Position numbers and translations under genes: made by a program. The notes under the pieces were generated by a model, which made no database searches, was not told the origin of the DNA, and saw only the letters and a list, made by a program, of their open reading frames with translations. This document shows positions 24,331 through 35,893 of a stretch of DNA of 64,000 bases, one piece after another. The DNA comes from Malaya genurostris (Eukaryota; Arthropoda; Insecta; Diptera; Culicidae): contig NC_080570.1 of the NCBI RefSeq assembly GCF_030247185.1, positions 154,269,641-154,333,640 on the forward strand, read 5' to 3'. Every line of letters begins with the position of its first letter. The stretch's first letter is position 1.

Positions 24331-25716
24331 AAAATCGACAAATAAAAGAAATTAGAAATGATACAGACGTTTTTTGTGAGTTGAAGGAGTTTTAGAATGT
24401 TGAATGTATTCCTATATCAAGAAATTCGGATACAAAATTTGAATCCGACTTCTGGTACTAAGTCTATTTTCCTTAAAGTAAATTCCAAGAGAGAGCAGAG
24501 CATTTCGTACGAAAAATTTTTTTGAACTAGATGCGTTACAGCGCGTTCCTTCAAGAGAGTTATAAATCGTACGAAGACATCAAGAATGAACCGTGCGTGA
24601 TTCAGTGTCGGATGAATACTACTTTTCCAAGATAATTGCATATAAATTGTCAGTGTCATCGAAAAACAAATTGTCAGTGTTAACGAAAAAAAATAGCATT
24701 CCCGAAGAAAAAGCACTGAACACGTACACTGTCACCTGCTTAAATTTTACCTACGACTAACTTTGATCAATTCCGATTGTTCAAAATTGACACATTTTAT
24801 GAGAAGACGAATGCGAATCAATTACACGTTTTAGCTTGTGCATATCGGTTAATATCCTACTCGTACAGCTAAGACAGGTTTTGTTTTGATTCCGTACACA
24901 TTTGCCTATCTGTGCGTACAGCAAACCTTTTCCACGATAATCGTTGCTCCTATCAGCAGTAACGTTTGCATTGTAATAAGATTATTTTTATGATAAAATG
25001 GCCCGTTGTCAAAACGTACGTGTGTTAATTATCATATAACAGACCAAACTGAGTATATTTTATTATTACGCATTAGCCGAATCGAGCATGAATCGTCTGA
25101 ATAATTCGCGTAAAAACCCATATTTAATTAAAAACACCTTTAAAAAGTCATATTGTATGGATTGCGAATACTAATAATACTAACTTGTTATTAAGTTCAA
25201 GCGAAATTTCGAACAAGAGAAACTAAATTAAAAAGGCAACAGAAATGAAAATTTACGCCTCATATTCCCAAGAGTTAGCCTTATATTTCCACATCTACAA
25301 TAATCTTCAATCCGTGGAAATGCTTTGAGCTACCCTGAAATGTGGACAAATAGATTAGTGAATTAGTGCAATCCAATTACGGGTACTAATTCGAAAATTA
25401 CAATAAGTTTAACGTTATTTTGATGGTTGGTGTTTTTATTATAATAGTAAAATTTCAATTTATGTCGTTTATTTATACCCTGCTTTAACCTATCCTATCC
25501 GAAGGCCATCAAAGACATTGTAAGTGATTGCACTCGAATCAGTTATCTGAGATACAAAAAGTAAACAAATCGTTTTTCTGTTTATGTTGTCGATGTACTG
25601 ACGTAGGATTTTGACAAAATTTTGAAAATTGAAGAAATGGCAGCGTTTTCTATGAAAACTAAAATTTCAAGTCGAGTTAAAAAGAATTGTTTCAATCCTG
25701 CCCACAAATTAAAACA
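24331..25716. other. A/T-rich stretch without recognisable gene
   Basis: Small overlapping frames only. At about 25,095-25,150 'ttcgcgtaaaaacccatatt...cctttaaaaagtcatatt' resembles a fragment of family C. Nothing else was recognised. Confidence 0.3.
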
Positions 25717-26234
25717 AAAACCTGTTTTAATCCACCTAGTGGTGTAATGATGCCTTTCTCATGTACATATAATATTGTGGTATTCTATTTGTACTTCCGG
25801 AACCGGATACCGGGACCCAGGATAGCCGGAATCGGTTTGTTTAGTTGCCTACTGATAATGACTATCGATTTGTGTAGTTTTGAGACCAGTTTAGAATTTT
25901 TTTACGTTTTTTGTTTCGCCGGTTTAAGTGACGGTGTACAATATTGAACACACTTTACCCTATAACTCCGGAACCGGAAGTCGGATCCGGATGAAATTCA
26001 GGAATTCCGTATGGGACCACGAGACCTTTCATTTGAATCTAAGCTTGTCAAAATCGGTTCAGCCATCTCCGAGAAAACCTAGTGAGATTATTTGACACAT
26101 ACACACACACACACAGACATTGCTCAGCTCGATGAACTGAGTCGAATGGTATATGACATTTGGCCCTCCGAGCCAATTTTCACTAGTCGGTTTTTCAAGT
26201 GATTGCATAACCTTTCTATATGAGAAAGGCAAAA
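25717..26234 (+). mobile_element. Helentron-like element, B-type, short complete copy
   Basis: About 518 bp with both ends. The 5' end is aacctgttttaatccaccta followed by gtggtgtaatgatgcctttc, and the 3' end is a perfect 19-nt palindrome cctttctatatgagaaagg at 26,211-26,229 followed by caaaaa. The subterminal gcctttctcat and atgagaaaggc are inverted partners. One internal module (about 25,960-26,090: ataactccggaaccggaagt ... cggttcagccatctccgaga) is followed by an (AC)n tract and the conserved cagctcgatgaactgagtcg / ggccctccgag block. No coding capacity. Confidence 0.75.
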
Positions 26235-26757
26235 ATGGTTTCAGGAAAAACGTGCCTCAAATCTGGAAAAACTTTATATTGTAGACTCACATTTAATTAG
26301 CAGTACATGAATTCATGACAATTGCTTAATGGTATCATTGGTCGAAAAATGCCAAATAAATGGATTTTTTGAAATTTCCCAAGAGGGCCCTTAAACAGTA
26401 TCACTGATCGCTTTCAGAAACCGCATTACAACTGGAATTCATGAGTTTTTTTTTGCCGCACAGTTTTATTAAAACATTGTTTGCATTTATTATTAAGAAA
26501 ACTTCTAATACTGGTTTGGTCTTATTTTTGATACCAATTTATTCAGACTGATTCGGATACTTCACAAAAGCATCTTTCAGCGCTTACGTCCCATACAGAC
26601 CTTTTCAAAATTAAACCCATAAATTTCAAGATACAAAAAAAATGGAACAGTTTTTGGATTTTTTTTCGATGGAACATGAAATTAGATTGCAAAACACGAA
26701 TGTGAGTCCAAGAGTTGATTGATTTCGCATTGTGATAGAACGTTTTTAAGGAAAAAT
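26235..26757. other. No recognisable gene
   Basis: Unique A/T-rich sequence. A minus-strand frame of 74 codons at 26543-26767 has no motif and overlaps the Tc3-like end. Confidence 0.3.
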
Positions 26758-27634
26758 GGCTTTTCAAAATTATAGGGCCACTTGCAGTTTATTGAGGTTC
26801 GGATGATTAAAATAAGCAACAAAAAGCATCTAATGATCCGTTGCTCCACCGGAACGGTTTATTGTCTGAAAAATACGATTTGGCATACTTTGCATCAATT
26901 TCTGCAGTGTTGCCAGTTCAATAGCTTCCCAAGACTGATGAGCAAGCTGGCCAGTCCGGTGGGCAAGCTGGCCAGTCCAAAATATCAATTTTCTCGGACT
27001 TTAGCCACTTCATTGTTTCAGCATTTTTATGAATACTGGCGTTATCCTGCTGGAAAATATTATTAAATAGTTTAAATGGGTTTGTTTTTTTTTAATGTTG
27101 CAGAACATGTTCATACCTTTTTCCAATCTTGGGGCATGTTCCGACGTGCAAATTACAGTCGAGCTTCTTTGTGGTGAGGTAGTAAACGAGGAGCACTGTT
27201 CATTTTTGCTCGAACTATGTTGGGCGAAAGTTTTAATGCCCTCCAAACGATCGAAACTGAAGCTTCCAACTTAAGTTCAGTGCGGATTTGTGAACAACTC
27301 AAGGTAGAATTCGAAGATTTATTGACAGTTCGACGAGTATCTCTCTCTGACAGTTTCTTTTCGCGTCCTGGTTTTTTATTCTGGCCATACTTTGCTGGAT
27401 TTTTCAGAAAATTTGCGACCGCACATCTGCTACGACCAATTGCTCCAGCAATTTTTCTGATCCCCCATCCTACCTTCTTGAAGGCCAAAATTTGTCCTTG
27501 TTCTTGTTGATTTAGTCTCTTTCGCTTACCCATAGTCACATAACGCTGTTAAATGAACAAAAATGATATTTATATTCACTATATTCAACACAAACTAACA
27601 AACATACAAGGTGGCCTTATAATTTTGAAAAGGC
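26758..27634 (-). mobile_element. Tc3-like transposon, internally deleted
   Basis: The ends are inverted repeats: ggcttttcaaaattatag-ggccacttg at 26,758 and, complemented from 27,634, gccttttcaaaattataag-gccacct. The enclosed transposase is on the minus strand and lacks its middle. Length about 877 bp against about 1.3 kb for full Tc3-type elements. A TA duplication is not clear. Confidence 0.75.
26830..27533 (-). pseudogene. Tc3-like transposase, internally deleted
   Basis: The start at 27,533 gives MGKRKRLNQQEQGQILAFKK, then GWGIRKIAGAIGRSRCAVANFL (first helix-turn-helix), a basic linker GREKKLSERDTRRT, a second HTH (LSCSQIRTELKLEASVSIVW) and PNIVRAKMNSAPRLLPHHKE to about 27,153. The region with the first catalytic Asp is missing. 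FQQDNASIHKNAETMKWLKSE near 26,990-27,060 carries the second Asp. The 'SPDLNPIE' region with the catalytic Glu is replaced by a short repeat (GPVGKLAS-type duplication in DNA, 26,940-26,980). The tail SMPNRIFQTINRSGGATDH ends in a TAG at 26,830. Frameshifts are present. It is dead but easily assigned. Confidence 0.85.
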
Positions 27635-27739
27635 ATAATTAGTAACTTCAGCTGATTCGGCTTTGTTTGTCAACAAATATGCGATACGAAAATTTTTTGC
27701 TTGTATTTGTGTCATTCTTCATCGATTGCCATCGTTGAG

Positions 27740-28800
27740 TTAGGGTGGTCCCATCAAAATCACGCGAAAACTTGAAATTCGAAGGTGGCCTTATAATTTC
27801 GAAAAGGTCTGTATTCGGCAACATTTCTCAAACCAAGTGTATCAGCAATAATACATTTGAACGTGATCTGAATTATACGAATAGAAATATTTTGTCGATT
27901 ACGTCACTTGTAGGATTATATCTCCGAAACTTGAAATGTTACCCATGTGATCTTCGAAATCGACCCACAGCCCAATTTAAGTCTCGAACGAGCCTAAAAT
28001 TATTGAAATCAGTTCATCTATATCCGCGAGTAATGAGATTTGACGTTTATGTCACTTATGCCATTATATATCACCGGAATCGTGAGAGCCATTTGAACTT
28101 CAAACCTGTTTGAAGAACCAATAATATTCCCCAAACGAGCCTTACTTTGTTAAAGTCGGTTCAGCTATCACGAGAAAAATGAGCGTGTTCAGTTGGTTAC
28201 GTCATCTATGCCATGAAGTCTCCGAAATGACAGCCGTTCGGTTCTCGAGCTTGATCCACAATTCATTAGTGACTTTCCAACAAGCCTAGGCGTAATAAAA
28301 TCGACTCTGTCATCTCTGAGAAAATTGGGCGGCAGAAAAAAAAACTCGTTTGTCGGTTACGTCACTTATACGATTATATGACCGGAACAACGCTTTCGTT
28401 TACATGCTACTAATGAATTTTGGATGAAGTTCTAAAATCAAATGGATTTCACTTCCGGCTCTGAAGATATAATAGAATAACTGACGCAAACGCCCAACCG
28501 CACATTTTTCATTGGCTAAATTTTCTCGAAAATGACTCAACAAAGTTCGATGAACTAGGCTTATTTGAAAGCGAAAAATGTCAATCAAATTTGGAGAGGA
28601 TAACCGACAAAACCGTGTTTTTTTATGCACCAAAATTTCTTGAAGATGTAAAAATCGATTTAAAAAAAACTTAGACTCGTTTTAAAGCTACTGTTAAGTT
28701 ATTTGATAAGCTCACAATACAAATAGCCGAAGATATAATCTTGCGAATGTTTTAATGGGATTATTTAAATGGCAAGAGAAAGCTATTATCATTATCATTA
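27740..28800 (-). mobile_element. Helentron-like element, B-type variant, reversed and degraded
   Basis: The right side (about 28,690-28,795) matches, complemented, the left side of the element at 3049-3919 (ttgtattgtgagcttatcaa, gctttctctt). At least four degenerate modules (near 27,900, 28,030, 28,190 and 28,360) repeat 'ggttacgtcacttataccattatatctccgga'. A stray copy of the Tc3-like TIR (ggtggccttataatttcgaa) lies at 27,784. The left boundary is not resolved. Confidence 0.55.
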
Positions 28801-30955
28801 TATTTTTAGCAGAATTCAAAGTTCGTACCATTAAATGTTTGCGGATCGGATATATGATCGTCTGGTAGCAGGCAATGTTCCACAATTTTTCTTAATCCTT
28901 GCTCGTAAATTGACCGTCAAATACCTTTCAGGAATTGATCCTATACTATTTCAAACATGAACTTTGCCAGCCTCTTATACTGGAATACCCCGGTTAGAAT
29001 ACCGAGCGCCAGCTGGCAATCATCCAACCAACTGTTACTCGATATCTCATATGTTGCATACATTTATTCAAACACGTGTCAAATTCATCAGGCTGTCACA
29101 CTTGATCCCTGTTGCCTTTCGTTTCACAAACTTTCAGTACCTCGTATACGAGTTGACTCCCAAAAAAACGTGAAAAATTATAACCACTTTTCAGCAGCAA
29201 CGGAGCCTCCCCTCTCAGGGAGCCACAAGAAAAATAAAAATGAATGTCCCAGCCGACGGCTTCGTTTGTTTCACCGACTCTGCCCGCGGTTTCCCTCCGG
29301 ACGGACGGACGGACGGATGAGTTCCGGCGTTTAAAATGGTGTCATTTTTTCAACAACCCCCCATTAATTATCCCTGCCACTGAGCAAGCCCAATTTGTGA
29401 ACTTGTGTACTCACGACAACAACAACAGCAACAACAACAACGACCGTGTGACGCGCCGCCACCGATGGACGACGGAACGCGATGCCGGTTCCAGTTCTGC
29501 TCTGCCGCCAGCCGTCGTTTGCCATTGTTTAATTATTCAGATTAAAAACTGACGACCGCAAAGTTGCTCAATTACTCAATTACTCTAGTTCTATAGAATT
29601 TCGTCTTTACGACGGTGAGACTTTCCACAAAGCGTGAACTAAGTGATCTAAATTGACTCTAATTGAGTTCAACGTCAAGGGCGCAGATTTAACCGGAGCC
29701 GTTAAGTAAGTCAAATTTTGCACTTGTGGTTATCATTTTTTATTATCGGATGAATCATTGAACCATCTGCTCTTTTTCTATGAAACAATTCTGATTTCAG
29801 CTTCATTCTGAGAAACATCACCAAGCAGGTCAAAAGTCAAGCAGCAGTCGGCTTCAAACGGCTTCGTTGCGCCAATAAACAACATGGCAAATATCAAAAG
29901 GATTTGTTTGTTTGCTTTTGTCTGTGTGTATGAGTGCAACTTCTCAAGAGCCAAGCAAACATCATTCCTCATAATTTCTAGCCTCATTACATTGCCATTT
30001 GTATGGCACACGTGTGCCCGGATGCTGAACATTCCATCCATCTATCCAGGAAGTCATGTCGTCGCCTCTGCCATTTCTCTTGTGTTCGTCGTCATTCGGA
30101 AAGTTCCCGTGTTCCCGGCAAAAACTCATCAAGCGGCAAACAAATGGCGGCAGCGGCGGCAGCATGTGGAGCAATAGTACAGCAAACGAAAAACAGTCAC
30201 AATGTCAACAATTAATTCTCCTCCAAATATGAAGTCCCCCTCTCCTACCAGCGGGTTCCGTTCGTGTCGTCAGTGAAGTAAACCGGTCATGTAATCCCGA
30301 TTTGTGACGATTTGCCTAATGCCGCAGTAAAGGTACCGAAAGTATCGAGTAAAAACGAGTGTTCCTGCAAATGAGGAGGACGGGGGACGGGTGTTGTTTT
30401 CGCTGCGTTAAGCCGAATCGAAAACGATAAGGCTTGGAGCTATTTTCCGCAGAAAATTTTACTTTACGTGTTCCCAAACTCTGCTTTTCTTCAGCCAGTT
30501 GTTTTTTTTTGCTGCTGTTTGAAACAAAAACGGCTCCTCCGTCGCTTTGAGGATTAGAACAGCAAAAACCGTGTACCAAAAATGGACGGGGGAGAGGAAT
30601 GTCGGCTCCTAAATATAGACTATTTGAGCGCTTGAGCCGGGTTAGGATAAACATAATAAAAGGAAGATTTATTGCGACTCACGTCGGGTGGGCTGCGGCG
30701 CGTAGGTCAGCACCACCCGGGGAAATTGTTTCGTCCTAAGCAATTCGACTTGCTCAAGGTCAGGGGTCCTTAATAGTAATGTTGCTGCTATTGAGTTTGA
30801 ACCATTTGAATGAAAATGAGGAAATTAAGACCGAAAAAATTAAGCTAAAACTGTGATCTTCAAACTTTCATAGAATCCAATTAAAGATAGAATTTTACTT
30901 TTCCCAGGTTCGTTTGATTTAATTTTAATACTATATCGAAATGCACGAACCTCTT
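28801..30955. other. Unique, partly GC-rich stretch without recognisable gene
   Basis: No mobile-element motif was found from about 28,900 on. Short tracts include (ggac)n near 29,297-29,320, (aac)n at 29,419-29,443 and gcggcagcggcggcagc at 30,146. Frames of 60-125 codons occur on both strands without domains. The composition differs from the repeat-rich surroundings and could mark a regulatory or untranslated region of a host gene, but I see no start, splice pattern or domain to support an exon. Confidence 0.35.
29419..29443 (+). repeat. (AAC)n tract
   Basis: An imperfect acaacaacaacagcaacaac run in the GC-richer unique stretch; not within a recognisable gene. Confidence 0.8.
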
Positions 30956-30957
30956 AA

Positions 30958-31259
30958 CACTACTATTGAGGATGTTTTCGAAGCGCTGTTTCATGATGGT
31001 CCAATACTTCTCAGTGCCGGAGCATTCTGAGAATTGATGTTGACCTGATTAGCTTTGTACCGTTCGTGTTTCGAGTAATGGCATGAGGCCTAATCCGGCT
31101 AGAAAAGCGTGCAACCATTGTGTTTCACTCCAGAAGAGGAAGTAGACACTTTTGAAGGCATTGATTTAGCTATACCTATTGTTGTCACAAATGGAGTACT
31201 ACGCTTTCTTTACGAGCTGATTGCTTGCCAAATCATGGCTTTATGTCGAATGTCAAATC
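30958..31259 (-). pseudogene. IS630-Tc1 transposase fragment
   Basis: On the minus strand from 31,245: KAMIWQAISS, then STPFVTT, then (after stops) ASCHYSKHERYKANQVNINS and NAPALRS, followed by a degraded region corresponding to 'IEKYW...MKQRFEN'. The first catalytic region is missing. It abuts the ITmD37E element at 31260-32401 exactly where that element's TA duplication begins, so the younger element may have landed in this one, although no matching remainder was recognised on the far side. Confidence 0.6.
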
Positions 31260-32401
31260 TAAAGACTGTCCCAGAAAGCATGGACGCAACCAAAAACCGC
31301 TGCCATTTCGCAATGGTTCAGAATCTGTCAATTTTTATGGCTGCGTTCTGTTGTTTACACCACTTGTGCAATTGTTTATTCGTTTTCATTAGTTTGTTTC
31401 GAAATGCGTGGACTTTCAGCAGAACAACGTCGAAAAATTGTGTACAAATGGTGCACAGAACGCGGACTGTCACTGAGAAGGATAGCAAAAATGGAAGGAG
31501 TGAGTGCAAAGGCGTGCGAAATGCAATCAGGAAGTTCGGTGAGGATAAACCGAAAACGGGTCGAAAAAGAGGTCCTGCTAACCCTCAGAACGTCTGAATC
31601 TTCGAACCGATAACAAGTAGAAACAACCAAAACGTAGTCCGAAATAAGAAGCATCGATCAGGCCGAGGGTTCGAAAGCTGTATAATACGATTCTTGCTAG
31701 AAATTTGAACTGCATAATCACGGACGACGAAACCTACGTGAAACTCGATTACAAATCCTTGCCGGGACCACAATATTATACGGTGCGAGAAGGGCAAGTG
31801 TTAAACCAGTCCGAGACATCGATTGAAGTCGAAAAATTTGGTAAGAAAGCTATGGTCTGGCAAGCAATTTGAAGCTGCGGTAAGATTTCGAAACCCTTCA
31901 TCACCACTGCTTCCATGAACAGCGAAATATACATCAAGGAATGTTTACAAAAACGCCTTCTACCCATGATTCGAAGCCACAAGGATCCTGTTGTCTTCTG
32001 GCCAGATCTTGCTTCTTGCCACTACTGGAAATCAACGGTAGAATGGTATACTACCAAAAATGTCACTTTCGTCCCAAAAGACATGAATCCACCAAATTGC
32101 CCACAACTTCGACCAATTGAGGAGTTTTGGGCATTATCGAAGGCACATCTTAGGAAACATGTCTCGGCAGCCGAAACCCTTCAACAGTTCGAAAAAGATT
32201 GGAAAAAAGTGTCAAAAGAAGTCTGTACGGAATTTAATGAGGAACGTTCGCAAAAAGGTGCGCCAGCTAGTCGACAATGAATAATATTCTGTTGCTGTAG
32301 TCAAATATTATCAGTATATCGAATAAAATTTGAATATCTAACACTTGTGAATTATTTACAGCGAAATCAAAGTGCGTCCATAATTTCTGGGACAGTCTTT
32401 A
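31260..32401 (+). mobile_element. ITmD37E-type transposon with TIRs and TA duplication
   Basis: Terminal inverted repeats are aagactgtcccagaaagcat at 31,262 and, complemented from 32,399, aagactgtcccagaaattat; both continue with ggacgca. TA flanks both ends (31,260-61; 32,400-01). At 1138 bp between the duplications it is close to full length for the family. It is the best preserved of the DD37E elements in the window. Confidence 0.92.
31404..32280 (+). pseudogene. DD37E transposase, nearly complete with frame breaks
   Basis: The ATG at 31,404 opens MRGLSAEQRRKIVYKWCTER and GLSLRRIAKMEGVSAKA, an N-terminal helix-turn-helix. Frameshifts follow near 31,520-31,720. CIITDDETYVKLDYKSLPGP (about 31,710-31,770) holds the first catalytic Asp. 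KAMVWQAI, a stop, and SCGKISKPFITTASMNSEIYIKECLQKRLL follow. FWPDLASCHYWKSTVEW (about 31,995-32,045) holds the second Asp and LRPIEEFWAL (about 32,110-32,140) the Glu. I count 37 residues between Asp and Glu, which is the DD37E signature described for mosquito ITm elements. The end is at 32,280. The protein is inactive because of stops and shifts, but its last 120 codons are open. Confidence 0.88.
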
Positions 32402-33290
32402 AGAACGTTAAAGATCTAATTAGTTGATATAGATATAGTGCAGAGACGGAGAAGGGGGAACAAAACAGTGACAGCAAAAAAAATCTTCCTAGTTCCGATA
32501 AAGATGGTAGACAGGTGATAATGTCGAACCTGTTGGATTTCGGCTGATAGCAACGCAATACAATCGTTCGTTCCTTTGCCTCATTTTTGCGACAATTTCC
32601 GGATTCAGGAAAACTTAGCAAAGCGGGCGATACGAGTTGTGATCGGAGGCTGGTATTCCTGGTTTTTGAATAGTGATAACCCACACTTGTCTCCAGTCAT
32701 GTGGGACAATATTGCTCTCAAGGAACTTGTGGAATAAATTCAACAAGCGACTTTTAGCAGAGTCAGACAATTTTTTTCAACAAGTTGAATTTGATTCTGT
32801 CTAGTTCCGGGGCTTCATTGTTACATGACAAGAGCGCCAGCGAGAATTCTACCATCGAAAACGGTGTTTCGTTTGCATTTGATGTCACGACGCGGGAGAT
32901 CGTCTGGTCCGGAACAGAATCGGGGCATACTTTTTTTAGCGAAATCAAATATCCAGCGGTTGGAATATTCCTCGCTTTCATTCGTGGTGTTATGGTTGCG
33001 CATTCATCAGGCTGTGTTCCAAAGAGTGCTTATCGATGTTTCTTTTGTCAATCCGTCCACGAACTGACGCCAGTAGCCGCGTTTCTTTGCGTTAATTAAA
33101 TCAGGTGTTCCGTTTTTTTCTTTTCTTAACTCGATAAACGATGTAGCTCTTTCCTCGGGAAGGGATATCACTGAGCCCAACCGAAGCTCTTGAGGGAATA
33201 TAGATGGAAGCCATGCAAAGATCCTTGCTTTGGATTGTAAAATGACATGCGACAACTTCAATACCTGACATCGAGGGTAGATGAATTATA

Positions 33291-35631
33291 AAAAACGTGA
33301 TTAATCCACCTAGCAGTGAGATGATACCTTTTTTTATCAATACGCATGTGTTTTTGCATGGATATTCTTAGGTGTTTTAGTCAGTGTTGGTGATTGCCGA
33401 AAATTTCACAGAAGCTGCTATATTGCTATCTATATTGTATACAACATTTTCAATCCGGTAGAAGATGCTACAAGAACTCGAGTCTCTCAATGCATGAACC
33501 GCGAGAGAATTTTTCTACATTCCTTCGCTCCACTTCATACTCTGAGTATTTCTCGGCCCTTAAAAAAAATTGCAGTCTGATAATGATCGCCGCTGTGTGG
33601 AATTTACCAAGAGAGAATCGCAAGTTGACAATTATCGCAGAAAATCGAATCGATGATTCGACTTGATGATTCTCATACTAGGTTGCAATATTTCATAACC
33701 CTTGTGTGGAGCATTCACATACATTTTCATAGACACAACTTATACAAAGATTATATGCACATAGTTAGAATAAGCGGCAATAGTAAAATGATTCTATCGC
33801 AATTATCAACTGCCTGTATAGAATCGGATCGCGAAACGAGAATAAGCAACCGTTTGTTGCTTTAGAGAGGATCCCCACAGCAGCGTGCTAACCTTTGATT
33901 CTCAGAAATGTCATCGAGAGAAATTCGCTCTCGCACTGCTGTCGATTCTATGTTAAATGAGCCATGCCGGGTTTTTTGTTGTTGCGATGATTTCCAACTC
34001 TCTTTGATGGCACTGATTCAATCGGTGAAGAGTTGCCAGCGAACGTTCTTTGATACGATAAAAGCCATCCTTGGTTTTAGTTCTCATGACATTATTTTAA
34101 TTATCGTCGTTTTAAACGGCAAATTGAGATTTTAATCACTCATTACCCTGTAATGCCGAAACTGCAAAACATATCGAATTTCAATCTCAGCGTGCGACAA
34201 TCGATTGAACATTCCATGAGATGTCGAAGTAAGTTCCACTTTAGAGTTTTTCGTCATTATTTATGGTACTTCCAGAGCCGGTATTCAGGAATTAGCATAG
34301 CCCAAAATGATTCGAATGGCCATAAATTATTACGCCAAACAATTTACATGAAATTTATAAACTCATCATCTGTAATTCCAGAATCGGATAAAATTCACCA
34401 ATTTTGTATGGGACCTTAAGTCCTGTAATATTTGTTTTTGAAGTTCGATTTGGTCTTTTTTGAGAAAATGATTGAGCTTCGAGAATCGATTCGATACTGG
34501 AACTGGAATTCTAAAATCGGTGTAGCCGAAATCAGTTAAATTCACCTGAGCAGTGTGTAGACATCTTTGAGAAATTGAAGCGCGAATTAAAATTTGGGGG
34601 TACATTCCGAATCCAAAAACGAATACCGCTCAAACTGAAATAAATTTATTTGGTAATCGACTATCCAAATCTGCAAACCCGATAAACCTGATTAATTTAT
34701 GTGAAATGTAATTCAAGAACCTTGTTTGGGAGTATACGACTTTTCATATGAATCTGAGTTTGTAGAAAACGGTTTAACCATCTCCGAGCAAACTGAGTGA
34801 AATTATTTGTCACACACGCATTTGCTGATCTCGACGAACTGAGTCGTATGGTATATGGAAGTCATGTTCTTCCAGCATTTATTGCTGTAAATAGTTTAAA
34901 TCAATATAATTATGGAATTACTTCCAACTCGATAATGCTGGTATCATCTGGTTTACATATGCCATATTCGAAAGATTATGTTGCCAAAAATGAACCGTGC
35001 TAAAATTGGTCCGAGGCAAATTGTCATAAAAAAGGATGCTGTACACAGTCTTTTTGGTACTTAGAAACAATTATATGTAACAGTATAAAAAATCATGTTT
35101 CATGTTGCTCCCAAGCATTGCTTTTTCATACAGCGCTCAACATTCCTTCTACTGGAATAAGGCTTACACAAAAATATCGATATCTCCGTTAAAAATGGAC
35201 GGATTTTAACAATCTATGGCTTGTTGGATAGGTATTACGGAGCGAAATCTAAGTCTGGAAACATATTCCGTTTTCAAGGTCGAATGTGACAGATACTGTC
35301 AAAAAACTGAAAATTTTGACATAAAACTTCGTATAACTCAAAAACTAAACATCCGATCTCAAAACCATTCAATAGCGTTTTGGGTGACGGGGAGACCTTT
35401 CATTTGCGACTAGTTTGATTAAAATCGGTCCAGCCATCTCTGAAATCTCGACCTCTTAGTTGACAACACACATACAGACACACACACATACACACACACA
35501 CACACAGACATTTGCTCAGTTCGTCGAGCTGAATCGATTGGTATATGACATTCGGCCCTCCGGGCCTCGGAAAATTTTTCGAAAGTTTGAGCGAATTCTA
35601 TACCTATTTTTTATATATATAAAAAAAGGTA
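33291..35631 (+). mobile_element. Helentron-like element, copy A2
   Basis: It begins aaaaacgtgattaatccacc-tagcagtgagatgatacc and ends in the palindrome at 35,601-35,631 (tacctattttttatata with its complement). The sequence is the complement of copy A1 over most of its length, including the (CA)n tract at 35,463-35,507. It differs by about 700 extra bases at 33,383-34,080 and by lacking at least one module of about 200 bases near 34,700. It sits inside the endonuclease part of a non-LTR relic. Confidence 0.75.
33383..34080. other. Extra 0.7-kb segment in helentron-like copy A2
   Basis: Copies A1 and A3 run directly from their ggtgtttaag-type sequence into tcatgacattattttaat (complement strand). 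A2 carries about 700 bases in between, bordered by similar words (ggtgttttag at 33,371; tggttttag at 34,073). It holds no recognisable domain. It is either a later insertion or captured sequence, a known habit of helitron-like elements, or else A1 and A3 both descend from a shortened copy. Confidence 0.6.
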
Positions 35632-35893
35632 AAAAGGAGTAGCACTTTTTGATCCCCAGAAGTACCCCTCCGTAGGGATCATCTCGATCCAGACGAATAA
35701 TGTTAAAATCGTGACAGCTTGAGGGCATTTCAGAAGTTAGCCAAGTTTTGCACAATGTAAATGCGTCGCATTTCCGATTAGTCACTAGAAATGTGAAAGG
35801 ATCTAATTTTGGGATGATACTGTCACAATTCCACTTTAAAACAGTGATTGGACCCGTGACCTCGGAGGATAATTTAGCCATCGAAGGATGCAA

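Larger units (their letters stand above)
32430..35893 (-). pseudogene. Non-LTR retrotransposon relic (endonuclease and RT), split by an insertion
   Basis: On the minus strand, 35,893-35,640 encodes an endonuclease start (ITVLKWNCDSIIPKLDPFTF, FTLCKTWLTSEMP, LDRDDPYGGVLLGIKKCYS). The helentron-like copy at 33,291-35,631 follows. The same domain then resumes at about 33,290-33,180 (HLPSMSGIEVVACHFTIQSKD, ASIYIPSRASVG). An internal deletion leads to the linker (RGYWRQFVDGLTKETSISTLW, about 33,020-33,080) and the RT start (LDRIKFNLLKK, SRLLNLFHKFLESNIVPHDW, VITIQKPGIPASDHNSYRP; about 32,600-32,800), with decay below 32,550. Catalytic RT motifs are missing. This looks like an I/LOA-type element and may be related to the fragment at 8714-9834. 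Stops, shifts and deletions show it is old. Confidence 0.8.
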
